Below are positions 56,017-64,000 of a DNA stretch of 64,000 bases, in pieces (position 1 is the stretch's first letter; each line of letters begins with the position of its first letter). The position numbers and the translations under genes were made by a program. Source of the stretch: Streptomyces sp. TLI_053. Its GTDB lineage: Bacteria; Actinomycetota; Actinomycetes; Streptomycetales; Streptomycetaceae. The notes under the pieces were generated by a model, which was given only the letters and a program-made list of their open reading frames with translations, did no database searches and had not been told where the DNA came from. The stretch spans positions 6,537,501 to 6,601,500 of the forward strand of contig NZ_LT629775.1 in the NCBI RefSeq assembly GCF_900105395.1, in the 5' to 3' direction.

Positions 56017-57405
56017 TCAGTCGTGCGCGTGCAGCGGCTTGCCGGCCAGCGCCAGGTGCGCCTCGCCCAGGGCCTCGGACTGGGTCGGGTGCGCGTGGAT
56101 GAGCTGCGCGACCTCGGCCGGGAGAGCCTCCCAGTTGTAGATCAGCTGGGCCTCTCCGACCTGCTCGCCCATGCGGGCGCCGACCATGTGGACGCCGACC
56201 ACGGCGCCGTCCTTGACCTGGACGAGCTTGATCTCGCCGGCGGTCTTCAGGATCTTGCTCTTGCCGTTGCCGGCCAGGTTGTACTTGACGGTGACGACCT
56301 TCTCCTTGCCGTACAGCTCGACGGCCTTGGCCTCGGAGATGCCGACGGAGGCCACCTCGGGGTTGGAGTAGGTCACGCGCGGGACGCCGTCGTAGTCGAT
56401 CGGCACCGGCTTGAGGCCGGCCAGGCGCTCGGCGACGAGGATGCCCTCGGCGAAGCCGACGTGGGCCAGCTGCAGGGTCGGGGCCAGGTCGCCGACGGCC
56501 GAGACGGTCGGCACGTTGGTGCGCATGTACTCGTCGACGAGGACGTAGCCGCGGTCCATCGCGACACCGTTCTCCTCGTAGCCGAGGCCGGCCGAGACCG
56601 GGCCGCGGCCGATGGCGACGAGCAGCAGGTCGGCGTCGATCTGCTTGCCGTTCTCGGTGGAGACGCGCACACCGGTCTCGGTGTACTCGACGCCGGAGAA
56701 GCGGGCCTTGAGCTCGAACTTGATGCCACGCTTGCGGAAGGCGCGCTCCAGCAGCTTGGAGGAGTTCTCGTCCTCCAGCGGGACCAGGTGCGGCAGGGCC
56801 TCGACGATGGTGACGTCGACGCCGAACGACTTCCAGACCGAGGCGAACTCGACACCGATCACGCCGCCGCCGAGGATGACGGCCGACTTCGGGATGCGGT
56901 CGAGCTTGAGGGCGTGGTCCGAGGAGATGACGCGGTTGCCGTCGATCTCCAGACCCGGGATCGAGCGCGGCACGGAACCGGTCGCGAGGAGGATGTGGCG
57001 GCCCTCGATGCGCTGGCCGTTGACGTCCACCGAGGTCTGCGAGGAGAGCTTGCCCTCACCCTGGACGAACGTCACCTTGCGGGACGCCACCAGGCCCTGG
57101 AGGCCCTTGTACAGGCCGGCGACGACGTCGTCCTTGTACTTGTGGACGCCGTTGATGTCGATGCCCTGGAAGGTGGCCAGCACGCCGAACTCGGCGGCCT
57201 CCTTCGTCTCGTCGGCGATCTCGGCCGCGTGCAGCAGCGCCTTGGTCGGGATGCAGCCGCGGTGCAGGCAGGTGCCGCCGAGCTCACCCTTCTCGACCAG
57301 GGCGACGCTCAGGCCCAGCTGGGCGCCGCGGAGCGCCGCGGCGTAACCGCCGCTTCCGCCTCCGAGAATGACTACGTCGAAAACGGTGCTGGCGTCGTTC
57401 GCCAC
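56017..57405 (-). CDS. lpdA: Dihydrolipoamide dehydrogenase (E3)
   Basis: A 462-residue FAD/NAD disulfide reductase that reoxidises the E2 lipoyl group. FAD motif VILGGGSGGYAAAL, redox pair Cys46/Cys51 in GGTCLHRGCIPTK, NAD motif ILGGGVIGVEFASV and the dimer-interface HAHPTQSE with the catalytic His. GTG at 57405 with GGAGG 7 nt upstream. Transcribed before the E2 gene on the same strand. Confidence 0.97.
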   Translation of the reverse strand: MANDASTVFDVVILGGGSGGYAAALRGAQLGLSVALVEKGELGGTCLHRGCIPTKALLHAAEIADETKEAAEFGVLATFQGIDINGVHKYKDDVVAGLYKGLQGLVASRKVTFVQGEGKLSSQTSVDVNGQRIEGRHILLATGSVPRSIPGLEIDGNRVISSDHALKLDRIPKSAVILGGGVIGVEFASVWKSFGVDVTIVEALPHLVPLEDENSSKLLERAFRKRGIKFELKARFSGVEYTETGVRVSTENGKQIDADLLLVAIGRGPVSAGLGYEENGVAMDRGYVLVDEYMRTNVPTVSAVGDLAPTLQLAHVGFAEGILVAERLAGLKPVPIDYDGVPRVTYSNPEVASVGISEAKAVELYGKEKVVTVKYNLAGNGKSKILKTAGEIKLVQVKDGAVVGVHMVGARMGEQVGEAQLIYNWEALPAEVAQLIHAHPTQSEALGEAHLALAGKPLHAHD

Positions 57406-57811
57406 GTCACGTCCTCCATGCAATGGGATGTGGATCGCCGGGCCGGTCGCGGTCCGGTGGGTCGGTAGCCCTTGTGGGGCGCCCAGTCGTGCCGGAAATA
57501 CATCTTCGCACTTGTTCGCGGCGACTGATGTCCGGGTCCGCCCCGGAGGCGTCCCGAGTGGTGGTCGCAGGGGTGGGAATACCCCGGACGGAGGGGCATC
57601 GTCGCAGCTCAGGGCGGGGTTGACAGGGGCCGGGAGGGGGTTTTCCGGGACCCCTGCGGCCGGCGGTTCCGCACTGTGGAACAAAGTTTCGCCCGCAGCG
57701 AACACGGGTGCGGCGCGCGCCCGCGTCCCCTACCGGCAGGTAACCGGCGGTGGAAGCCGGACGGGGCCCGGCGCGTGCGCGCCGGACCCCGTCCTCGGTC
57801 GTACCCGTCCG
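57406..57811. other. Intergenic region between lpdA and pepA, with pepA terminator
   Basis: 406 bp on the leading side of lpdA. A long hairpin (57759-57774 with 57779-57794, one mismatch, GTGC loop) should end pepA transcription. The remaining sequence presumably holds the lpdA promoter; no gene is seen. Confidence 0.6.
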
Positions 57812-59320
57812 TCAGGCCTTGCCGCCGGCGGCCTTCTGCTCGGCGAAGCGGACCAGGGTGCGGACCGCCGACGCGGTGCCGCCCCGCGGGGTGTAGCCGA
57901 ACGGCGCGGCCTCGTGGAACGCCGGACCGGCGATGTCCAGGTGCGCCCAGTCGATGCCCTCGGCCACGAACTCCTTCAGGAACAGGCCGGCCACCAGGCC
58001 GCCGCCCATCCGGTCGCCCATGTTGGCCAGGTCGGCGATGGTCGACTCGGTCATGCCCTTGCGCAGCTCGGCCGGCAGCGGCATCGGCCAGGACGGCTCG
58101 CCGACCTCGCCGGCGACCGCGTGCAGGTCCGCGCGCAGCTCGTCGTTGTTGGCCATCACACCGAAGGTGCGGTTGCCCAGGGCCAGGATCATCGCCCCGG
58201 TCAGGGTCGCCACGTCGACGATGACGTCCGGGTTCTCCTCGCCGGCCCGCACGATGGCGTCGGCCAGCACCAGACGGCCCTCGGCGTCGGTGTTCAGCAC
58301 CTCGACGGTCTTGCCGCCGTACATCCGCAGCACGTCGCCCGGGCGGGTGGCCGTGCCGGACGGCATGTTCTCGGCCAGCGCCAGCCACGCGGTGACGTTG
58401 ACCTGGAGGCCGAGGCGCTTGGCGGCGACCACGGCGGCGAACACCGCGGCGGCGCCGGCCATGTCGCACTTCATGGTCTCGTTGTGGCCGGCCGGCTTCA
58501 GCGAGATGCCGCCCGAGTCGTAGGTGATGCCCTTGCCGACGAACGCCAGGGTGGCCTTCGCCTTCGGGTGGGTGTAGGCCACCTTGACCAGCCGCGGCGG
58601 GTTGGCCGAGCCGTTGCCGACGCCCAGCAGGCCGCCGAAGCCGCCCTTGAGCAGGGCCTTCTCGTCCAGCACCTCGACCTTGAGGCCGTGCTCCTTGCCG
58701 GCCGCCTGGGCGATCGCCGCGAAGGACTTCGGGGTCAGGTCGTTCGGCGCGGTGTTGACCAGGTCGCGGGCGCGGTTCATCTCCTCGCCGACGGCCAGGG
58801 CGCGCTCGACGGCCGCCTTGGCCTCCTTGCTGCCCTTGCGGGCCGAGAGCACCAGCAGCTCGCCGACCGGCTCCTTGCCGCCGTTGCCGTTCTGCTTGTA
58901 GGTGCCGAACGCGTAGGTGCCGAGCAGCGCGCCCAGCGCGACCGCCTCGACCTCCTCGGCGGACTCGGCCGGCAGCGCCAGCGCGACCTTCTTGCTGCCG
59001 GCCAGGGTGCGGGCGGCGACACCGGCGGCGCGGCGCAGGGCCTCCAGCCCGTACGCGCCCTCGACGGCGTCGCCGAGGCCGACCGCGAGCACGAGCGAGG
59101 CCTTCAGGCCGGCCGGGGCGGGCACCTTGACGGCGTCGCCCTCGGCGCCGGTCGCGCCCAGGGTGGCCAGAACCTCGGCCAGCTTGCCCTCGAACGCCTC
59201 GGCCACGGCCTCGGCGCCCGGGGCCAGCACGATGCCCTTGGAGCCCTTCGCCACGCCGATCACCAGGGCGTCCGCGCGCAGCGAGGCGGCGGCGGAGGTG
59301 CTCACAGACAATGCAGTCAC
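57812..59320 (-). CDS. pepA: Leucyl aminopeptidase (M17)
   Basis: A 502-residue cytosolic M17 aminopeptidase removing N-terminal residues from peptides, a hexameric two-metal enzyme. Metal ligands are in VGKGITYDSGGISLKPAG and the diagnostic NTDAEGRLVLAD near residue 340; the second Lys/Arg active-site stretch is intact. GTG at 59320 (VTALSVST); a weak AGGA lies about 11 nt upstream. It ends at a hairpin (57759-57794). It may complement the secreted M4 protease by finishing peptide breakdown. Confidence 0.95.
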   Translation of the reverse strand: MTALSVSTSAAASLRADALVIGVAKGSKGIVLAPGAEAVAEAFEGKLAEVLATLGATGAEGDAVKVPAPAGLKASLVLAVGLGDAVEGAYGLEALRRAAGVAARTLAGSKKVALALPAESAEEVEAVALGALLGTYAFGTYKQNGNGGKEPVGELLVLSARKGSKEAKAAVERALAVGEEMNRARDLVNTAPNDLTPKSFAAIAQAAGKEHGLKVEVLDEKALLKGGFGGLLGVGNGSANPPRLVKVAYTHPKAKATLAFVGKGITYDSGGISLKPAGHNETMKCDMAGAAAVFAAVVAAKRLGLQVNVTAWLALAENMPSGTATRPGDVLRMYGGKTVEVLNTDAEGRLVLADAIVRAGEENPDVIVDVATLTGAMILALGNRTFGVMANNDELRADLHAVAGEVGEPSWPMPLPAELRKGMTESTIADLANMGDRMGGGLVAGLFLKEFVAEGIDWAHLDIAGPAFHEAAPFGYTPRGGTASAVRTLVRFAEQKAAGGKA

Positions 59321-59616
59321 GTAATGCGTCCTGTTCTTTCGCGGTCCACGACCGGTCGCGGCGCGAATGCCGCACCGGCGCAGCCCGGAACCGCCGGCGA
59401 GGCCGACCGGCCGACGGTGTCGGACCCGGGACCCCTGGCTGCGCGCGCCCACCGCCGCGGCGGTCGCGCACACCAGAGGCCCCGGCGCCGCGACGGGCGC
59501 CGGACGGGCAGGACCTGCGACGGTGCAGGGCTGCGGTGCTCCCCGCATGGTAGTCCGCATGGTGGGATCACGCGCCGCCCGGTCCGTCGCCTTTCGACGC
59601 CGGGGTTCCGGCGCCG
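59321..59616. other. Intergenic region between pepA and cobS
   Basis: 296 bp, same-strand genes on both sides. It presumably contains the pepA promoter; I see no gene, riboswitch or strong hairpin. Confidence 0.4.
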
Positions 59617-60447
59617 TCATCCGCGCAGCAGGGCCAGTGCCAGCAGCGCACCCGTCGCGGCGGTCTCCACCGTCGCGCCGAGCACGTCCCCGGTGATCCC
59701 GCCGAACCGCCGCACGCACCGCAGCAGCAGTGGCCCGGCGGCGGCGGTTCCGATCACAACGGCCAATGGCAGCAGGAGGGCTGACCATCCGTCGAGCAGT
59801 CCGGCGAGGCCGAGCAGGGCCGCCGCGGCCCCGGTCGAGGCGAGCGCCGCACCCGGCGTCACGGTGCTCGCCACCATCGCGCCCAGTCCGCCCGGCCGGG
59901 CCGCCGGCACCGTGCGCAGACAGCCCCAGGCGAGCGCGCAGCGCCCGGCCACCGCCGCCAGGAGCACCGCGAGCGCGCCCCGCAGCGGGGAATGCGCGAA
60001 CTGCCCGGCCAGCGCGGCCACCTGCGCGAGCAGCACGAGCACCAGGGTGAGCACGCCGAACGGGCCGATGTCCGACTGCTTCATGATCCGCAGCGCGTCC
60101 TCGGCGGGCTTGCCGCTGCCCAGGCCGTCCGCGACGTCCGCCAGGCCGTCCAGATGGAGTCCCCGGGTGAGCACCGCCAGCAGGGCGACCGCCGCCACCG
60201 CCCCGAGCGGCCCGCCCGCCCGCCAGGCGACCAGTGCCCCCGTCGCCCCGGCGAGCGTCCCGAGCACCGCCCCGACCAGCGGCGCGGCCACCATCGCCCG
60301 CCCCCCGGACGCCCGGTCCCACCGGTCGACCCGCACCGGCAGGACCGACAGGGTCCCGAACGCGAACCGCAGCCCGTCCCGCAGTCCCTCCCGCAGCCCG
60401 TCCCGCACCGTCAACCACCCACTCCCGTCCGGTGCCCGGCCGGGCAC
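59617..60447 (-). CDS. cobS: Adenosylcobinamide-GDP ribazoletransferase
   Basis: A 276-residue membrane enzyme joining alpha-ribazole to adenosylcobinamide-GDP, the last main step of cobalamin assembly. The family motif GLHLDGLADVADGLGSG is near residue 95, then MKQSDIGPFGV; several membrane helices follow. The start is uncertain: the GTG at 60447 gives the 276-residue form, but GTG 60408 (VRDGLREG) fits the family length and starts next to the catalytic-like FAFGTLSVLPV segment. The N-terminus contains 12-bp tandem repeats coding DGLR/EGLR. Confidence 0.9.
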   Translation of the reverse strand: MPGRAPDGSGWLTVRDGLREGLRDGLRFAFGTLSVLPVRVDRWDRASGGRAMVAAPLVGAVLGTLAGATGALVAWRAGGPLGAVAAVALLAVLTRGLHLDGLADVADGLGSGKPAEDALRIMKQSDIGPFGVLTLVLVLLAQVAALAGQFAHSPLRGALAVLLAAVAGRCALAWGCLRTVPAARPGGLGAMVASTVTPGAALASTGAAAALLGLAGLLDGWSALLLPLAVVIGTAAAGPLLLRCVRRFGGITGDVLGATVETAATGALLALALLRG

Positions 60448-60454
60448 CGCGCGT

Positions 60455-60502
60455 GCCGGGGGCCCGGGGCCCGTCGGTCGCGACGGATCCCGGGCCCCCG
60501 GC
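60455..60502 (-). terminator. Hairpin between cobT and cobS
   Basis: A perfect 14-bp stem (60455-60468 with 60489-60502), with an inner CCGTCG/CGACGG pair, lies 18 nt after the cobT stop codon on the minus strand. It may partly terminate or protect the cobT transcript. Confidence 0.7.
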
Positions 60503-60519
60503 CCTTCCTGACGTACTCG

Positions 60520-61635
60520 CTACAGCTTGCCCAGCAGCTCCGCCGCCGTCGGCAGCCGGGCCGGCTCCTTCGGCGCCGCCGGTACGTACGCCGTCGGCGG
60601 CTCGTCGGCCAGCGTGTCCGCCGCGGCCTGGAGCAGCGGCAGCGCCATCAGCGCGCCGACGCCCTCGCCCATGGTGATCCCCTGCTCCTGCAGCGGCGTC
60701 AGGGTCAGCCGGTCGTACGCCTTGGCCTGGGCCGGCTCGCCGCTGGTCTGCCCGGCCCGCCACCACTCCGGCGCCCGGAACGCGATCCGCTGCGCGACCA
60801 GCGCGCAGGCCGCCGAGACGACCCCGTCCAGCACCACCGGCAGCTTCCGCACCGCGGCCTGCAGCAGGAAGCCGGTGATCGCCGCGAAGTCCGCGCCGCC
60901 CGTGGCCCCGAGCAGCGCCAACTGGTCTCCCAGCACCGGCCGGGCCCGCCGCAGCGAGTCGCGCACGGTCGCGCACTTGACCATCCACACCCGGTCGTCG
61001 ATGCCCGAGCCGCGTCCGGTGACCGCCGCCGCGTCCGTCCCGCAGAGCGCGCCGACCAGGACCGCCGCCACCGTGGTCGAACCGACCCCGAGGTCGCCCA
61101 GCACCACCAGGTCGGTCCCGGCGTCGGCCTCCTCGTCGGCGACGGCCATCCCGGCCCGGAACGCCGCAGCGGTCTCCTCGGGGCTCAGCGCGTCCTCGAC
61201 GTCGATCCGCCCGGAGCCGCGCCGCACCCGGTGCGCCGTCACCTCGTCGGGGAAGTCCGCGGCTTCGGCGTCGACCGCGACGTCCACCACCCGCACCTCG
61301 GCGCCGAAGCGCCGGGCGAGCAGCGCGACCGGCGCGGTGCCGTCGAGCACGGCCCGCACGCGCGCGGCCGTGCCGCCCCCGGCGGGCAGCCGGGAGACCC
61401 CGACCCGGGCCACCCCGTGGTCGGCGGCGAACAGCACCACCTTGGGCGCCGACAGCGGCCGCACGGGGGAGCGCCCCTGCACGGAGGACAGCCAGGCGCC
61501 CAGCTCCTCCAGCTTGCCGAGGCCGCCCGGCGGCCGGTCCAGCTCCTGCCACCGCTCCTCGGCGGCGCGCCGGGCGCTCTCGTCGGGGCGCTCGACGAGC
61601 GAGGAGAACGTATCGAGATCCACGGTCGTGTCCAT
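60520..61635 (-). CDS. cobT: Nicotinate-nucleotide:dimethylbenzimidazole phosphoribosyltransferase
   Basis: A 371-residue enzyme making alpha-ribazole phosphate for the lower ligand of cobalamin. Typical motifs: RPPGGLGKLEELGAW, LFAADHGVARVGVSRLP, GDLGVGSTT, and the catalytic Glu near LTLTPLQEQGITMGEGVGALMALPLL. ATG 61635. It sits between cobU and cobS, the usual streptomycete order. Confidence 0.95.
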   Translation of the reverse strand: MDTTVDLDTFSSLVERPDESARRAAEERWQELDRPPGGLGKLEELGAWLSSVQGRSPVRPLSAPKVVLFAADHGVARVGVSRLPAGGGTAARVRAVLDGTAPVALLARRFGAEVRVVDVAVDAEAADFPDEVTAHRVRRGSGRIDVEDALSPEETAAAFRAGMAVADEEADAGTDLVVLGDLGVGSTTVAAVLVGALCGTDAAAVTGRGSGIDDRVWMVKCATVRDSLRRARPVLGDQLALLGATGGADFAAITGFLLQAAVRKLPVVLDGVVSAACALVAQRIAFRAPEWWRAGQTSGEPAQAKAYDRLTLTPLQEQGITMGEGVGALMALPLLQAAADTLADEPPTAYVPAAPKEPARLPTAAELLGKL

Positions 61636-61788
61636 CGTCCGGAAGGCTACACGCCGTACGTGTTCACCGGAGGGGCGCCGGTGCCGAAAGGGAGCAGGGC
61701 CCGGAGCCCCCGACGAAGGAGGCGGCGCCGTGCCCGCCGACCGTCGGCGCCGGGCCGAGCGTCCCGGAGGGAACCGGGCGGCAGGTCC

Positions 61789-62361
61789 TCACCCGGCGGC
61801 GGGCTTGACGGTGAGGACCTGCCCCGCCACCACCAGCAGCACACGCTCGGAGGCGTCCGCCACCGCCATGTTGAGCCGGCCCAGGGTGTCGCGGAACCGG
61901 CGGCCGGCCGCGGTGGCCGGGACGACGCCCATACCGACCTCGTTGCTGACCGCCACCACCTGCCGCCGGGTCCCCGCCCAGGCGGCCGCCAGCGCCGCGC
62001 AGCGCCGCTGCACCCCGGCCTCGCCGCCGTCCGCCCAGACCGCGTCGTCCCAGGCCCCGCACTCGTCCATCACCGAGGTGAGCCACAGCGCCAGGCAGTC
62101 GACCAGCACCGGCGCCGGGTCGGCGGTGTCCGCCAGGACGGCCTCCAACTCGCAGGTCTCGGCGGTGCGCCAGCTCGCCGGGCGCCGGTCCCGGTGCAGG
62201 GCGACCCGCTGCGCCCACTCCGCGTCGCCGTCCCGGGTGCCGCCGGTGGCCACGTACAGCACGTCGTCGTACCGGGCCAGCAGCTGTTCGGCCCGGGTCG
62301 ACTTGCCGGACCGCGCGCCGCCGAGGAGCAGGGTGCGGGGGAGCGGTGCGTCTGGTGTCAT
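61789..62361 (-). CDS. cobU: Adenosylcobinamide kinase/guanylyltransferase
   Basis: 190 residues. It phosphorylates adenosylcobinamide and adds GMP, upstream of CobS. The P-loop GGARSGKS is at residues 14-21, then VLYVATGG, LVDCLALWLT and SNEVGMGVVP, all typical of CobU. ATG 62361; a possible leaderless box (GAGGAT) ends 6 nt upstream. First of the cobU–cobT–cobS set. I see no cobalamin riboswitch before it. Confidence 0.94.
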   Translation of the reverse strand: MTPDAPLPRTLLLGGARSGKSTRAEQLLARYDDVLYVATGGTRDGDAEWAQRVALHRDRRPASWRTAETCELEAVLADTADPAPVLVDCLALWLTSVMDECGAWDDAVWADGGEAGVQRRCAALAAAWAGTRRQVVAVSNEVGMGVVPATAAGRRFRDTLGRLNMAVADASERVLLVVAGQVLTVKPAAG

Positions 62362-62469
62362 GCACCCATCCTCGCGCACGGCGCATACCGAAGATCCGGC
62401 CGGGCAACCTGAGGGCTTAGGGTGCGCAGCACAGAGCGCATCGCTGGTCGTCGGCGGGAGGAGCCGGGC

Positions 62470-62673
62470 ATGGTCTGGACGTGGCGGTACGAGAAGGCGG
62501 ACGGCACGGTGGTGGCCCCGGGCAGCGGGCAGGCGGAGGAGTTCGCCGGCCAGGGCGACGCGGAGACGTGGATCGGGGAGAACTGGAAGCAGCTGGCCGA
62601 GGACGGGGTGGACCGCGCGGTCCTGCTGGACGACGACCGCGAGATCTACACGATGAGCCTGCACGAGGGCTGA
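62470..62673 (+). CDS. Small conserved acidic protein, 67 residues
   Basis: MVWTWRYEKADGTVVAPGSG..., a compact acidic protein with no membrane part. The ATG at 62470 follows GGGAGGAG with good spacing, so it is a real gene. I recall similar streptomycete proteins, but no function. Divergent from cobU and convergent with the methyltransferase. Confidence 0.72.
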   Translation: MVWTWRYEKADGTVVAPGSGQAEEFAGQGDAETWIGENWKQLAEDGVDRAVLLDDDREIYTMSLHEG

Positions 62674-62717
62674 TCCGGTCCGAAGGAGCGAGGGTCGCCC
62701 GCCGGTGCGCGGGCGGC

Positions 62718-62742
62718 CCCCGCCGGGCCCGCCCCGGCGGGG
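62718..62742. terminator. Terminator between convergent small gene and methyltransferase
   Basis: A perfect 10-bp stem, CCCCGCCGGG (62718-62727) with CCCGGCGGGG (62733-62742), directly against the methyltransferase stop codon. Confidence 0.75.
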
Positions 62743-63657
62743 CTACTTCATCCCGACGACGTGCAGCAGCGCGGCGACCTGCCGGTACGGGTCGGTGCGC
62801 CCGGCGCGTTCCTCGGCCTCCAGCAGCTGGGCGAGCTGCCGGCCGTCCACGGGCGGCGCGTCGTCGGGGGTGCTCTCGGTGAGGACCCGGACGCCGTACC
62901 AGTGCCGCAGCGGCACGGACACCTCGGAGAGGGTGACGGCGAGGTCGCCGATCCGGTCGGCACGGGCGGCCAGACCGAGCCGGTTGTAGTACCGGTCGCT
63001 GTCGAAGGCCTCCAGGGCGGCGCGCCAGTCGCCGGCGGCCGCGGGCCGCAGGGCGAGCGCGTCGCGGTTGCGGACCACCAGCGAGAGCAGCCCGCCCGGG
63101 GCGAGCAGCCGGGCCAGCGAGGCGATCATCGGATCGGGGTCCGGCAGGTACATCAGCACGCCGTGGCAGAGCACGACGTCGAAGCTGCGCGCCCCGAACC
63201 AGCGCCCGCACTGGTGCCCGTCGCCGATCAGCAGCTGGATCCGCTCGCGTACGGCGTCGGGCTCCCCGGCCAGCGTCTCCTGGGCGGCGCCGAGCGCGGC
63301 CGGGTCGGAGTCGATGCCGGTGACGTAGTGGCCGGCCCGGGCCAGCCGCAGCGCCTGGGTGCCCTGGCCGCAGCCGATGTCGAGCACGCGCTGGGCGGCC
63401 CGTCCGGTGAGCTGCTCGGCGAGCTGCCGGGCGACCATCTCCTGCCGGACGAGGTTGCGCAGGGTGCCGGAGCGTCCCGGAGCGGGGCCGGTGCCGCCGG
63501 CGAAGGAGCCGCTGCGCGAGGGCAGCCGCCGCTCGTGGCCGTGCCGCTCGTACCCGTCGCGCTCCTGCGCGATCCGGTCGTGGCCGCCGCCCCCCTGGCC
63601 GGGGAGCGCGTAGAGGCCGGGCCCGTCCCACAGGGGAGGGGCCCAGCCGGAGTCCAC
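62743..63657 (-). CDS. SAM-dependent methyltransferase (class I)
   Basis: 304 residues. After a disordered N-terminus (1-65) the Rossmann fold shows motif I VLDIGCGQGTQALRLARAG (near 92-110), then DVVLCHGVLMYLPDP (motif post-II) and LLSLVVRN. The order suggests a small-molecule or tRNA wobble-type (CmoM/SmtA-like) methyltransferase; the target is unknown. GTG at 63657, 11 bp after the stop of the DUF3043 gene, so the two are probably co-transcribed. Confidence 0.85.
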   Translation of the reverse strand: MDSGWAPPLWDGPGLYALPGQGGGGHDRIAQERDGYERHGHERRLPSRSGSFAGGTGPAPGRSGTLRNLVRQEMVARQLAEQLTGRAAQRVLDIGCGQGTQALRLARAGHYVTGIDSDPAALGAAQETLAGEPDAVRERIQLLIGDGHQCGRWFGARSFDVVLCHGVLMYLPDPDPMIASLARLLAPGGLLSLVVRNRDALALRPAAAGDWRAALEAFDSDRYYNRLGLAARADRIGDLAVTLSEVSVPLRHWYGVRVLTESTPDDAPPVDGRQLAQLLEAEERAGRTDPYRQVAALLHVVGMK

Positions 63658-63668
63658 CGGTTCGGCGG

Positions 63669-64000
63669 TCAGGGCTTCTCCCCGCGCCGCACCTGCGGCT
63701 TGGGCAGTCGCAGCCGGCGCATCTGCAGGATGCGCATCAGGCCGTACGCGACCGCGCCGCGGGTGTTCTGCCCGGCGAAGCGCTCGGCGAGCTGCTTGCG
63801 CAGGCCGAAGCCGAGCCGGACGAAGTCCAGGATCACCAGGACGAAGAAGAGCAGGAACAGCAGCGTGGAGAGCAGCTGCAGGGCCGGCACCTTGACGATG
63901 CTGAGCACCAGGATCAGCACGGCGGCGGGCAGGAAGAACTCGGCGAGCGACCAGCGGGCGTCCACGTAGTCGCGGGTGAACTTCCGCACCGGGCCCTTGT
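63669..64000 (-). CDS. DUF3043 membrane protein, N-terminus cut by window edge
   Basis: The visible 110 residues (KGPVRKFTRDYVDARWSLAEFFLP..., two membrane helices, a basic end) match the actinobacterial DUF3043 family, whose members are about 200 residues with a charged N-terminal region. The start codon lies beyond the window. Function unknown. Confidence 0.82.
   Translation of the reverse strand, partial: KGPVRKFTRDYVDARWSLAEFFLPAAVLILVLSIVKVPALQLLSTLLFLLFFVLVILDFVRLGFGLRKQLAERFAGQNTRGAVAYGLMRILQMRRLRLPKPQVRRGEKP

Noticed and set aside
61636-62469. Cobalamin riboswitch near cobU/cobT
   Set aside because: I found no B12-box-like sequence or suitable long leader in these gaps.

Overview
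The window is very GC-rich, with G/C-dominated third codon positions, GTG starts, GC-rich hairpins between genes and no TTA codon that I noticed in any called gene. This, plus the block glnA–RDD–DUF4191–lipA–lipB, the E2–lpd–pepA block and a dual-domain secreted pullulanase, points to a streptomycete (Streptomyces or Kitasatospora) chromosome. I call 50 protein genes, two cut by the window edges. I see no tRNA, rRNA, IS element, prophage or CRISPR array.

Layout. 1-5156: acyltransferase (partial), glnE and a PAP2 membrane protein. 5421-17851: five genes on the + strand, namely a secreted amylopullulanase, a secreted thermolysin-like protease, amtB-glnK and a secreted alpha-amylase. 17986-34576: an accessory stretch of short, often divergent units: SDR, esterase lipoprotein, hemerythrin-like protein, flavin monooxygenase/TetR pair, DUF1152, FHA protein, PPOX proteins, ArsC-like protein, P450 and a large LuxR/STAND regulator. 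34781-40410: glnA, RDD, DUF4191, lipA and lipB. 40491-44997: 3-hydroxybutyrate dehydrogenase, MHS transporter and PucR regulator, on one strand. 45307-53907: TPR regulator, proton antiporter, FAD oxidoreductase, TIGR01777 epimerase, GNAT and DUF proteins. 54150-64000: sucB-type E2, lpd, pepA, cobS-cobT-cobU, a methyltransferase and DUF3043 (partial).

How the genes connect. Nitrogen control is concentrated here: GlnE adenylylates GlnA, GlnK reports nitrogen state, and AmtB imports ammonium. Both amtB-glnK and glnA carry 11-nt-phased GlnR boxes. The glnA/RDD gap also holds a DasR-type dre palindrome, which suggests aminosugar/nitrogen cross-talk. The amylopullulanase and alpha-amylase share an 11-bp element (CTTGCTGAAAC) at their promoters, so they are probably one starch regulon. 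LipA/LipB make the cofactor used by the E2/Lpd complex.

Most notable: the AmtB has Glu in place of the first His of the pore twin-His motif (as in fungal Mep1-type transporters), it is paired with GlnK but not GlnD, and it sits between secreted depolymerases. Other signals are a 24-bp inverted repeat giving two divergent genes the same leaderless-type promoter, a three-arm alternative hairpin before an antiporter gene, and tandem repeats in several promoter or 3' regions. All assignments come from reading the sequence; no database search was run.
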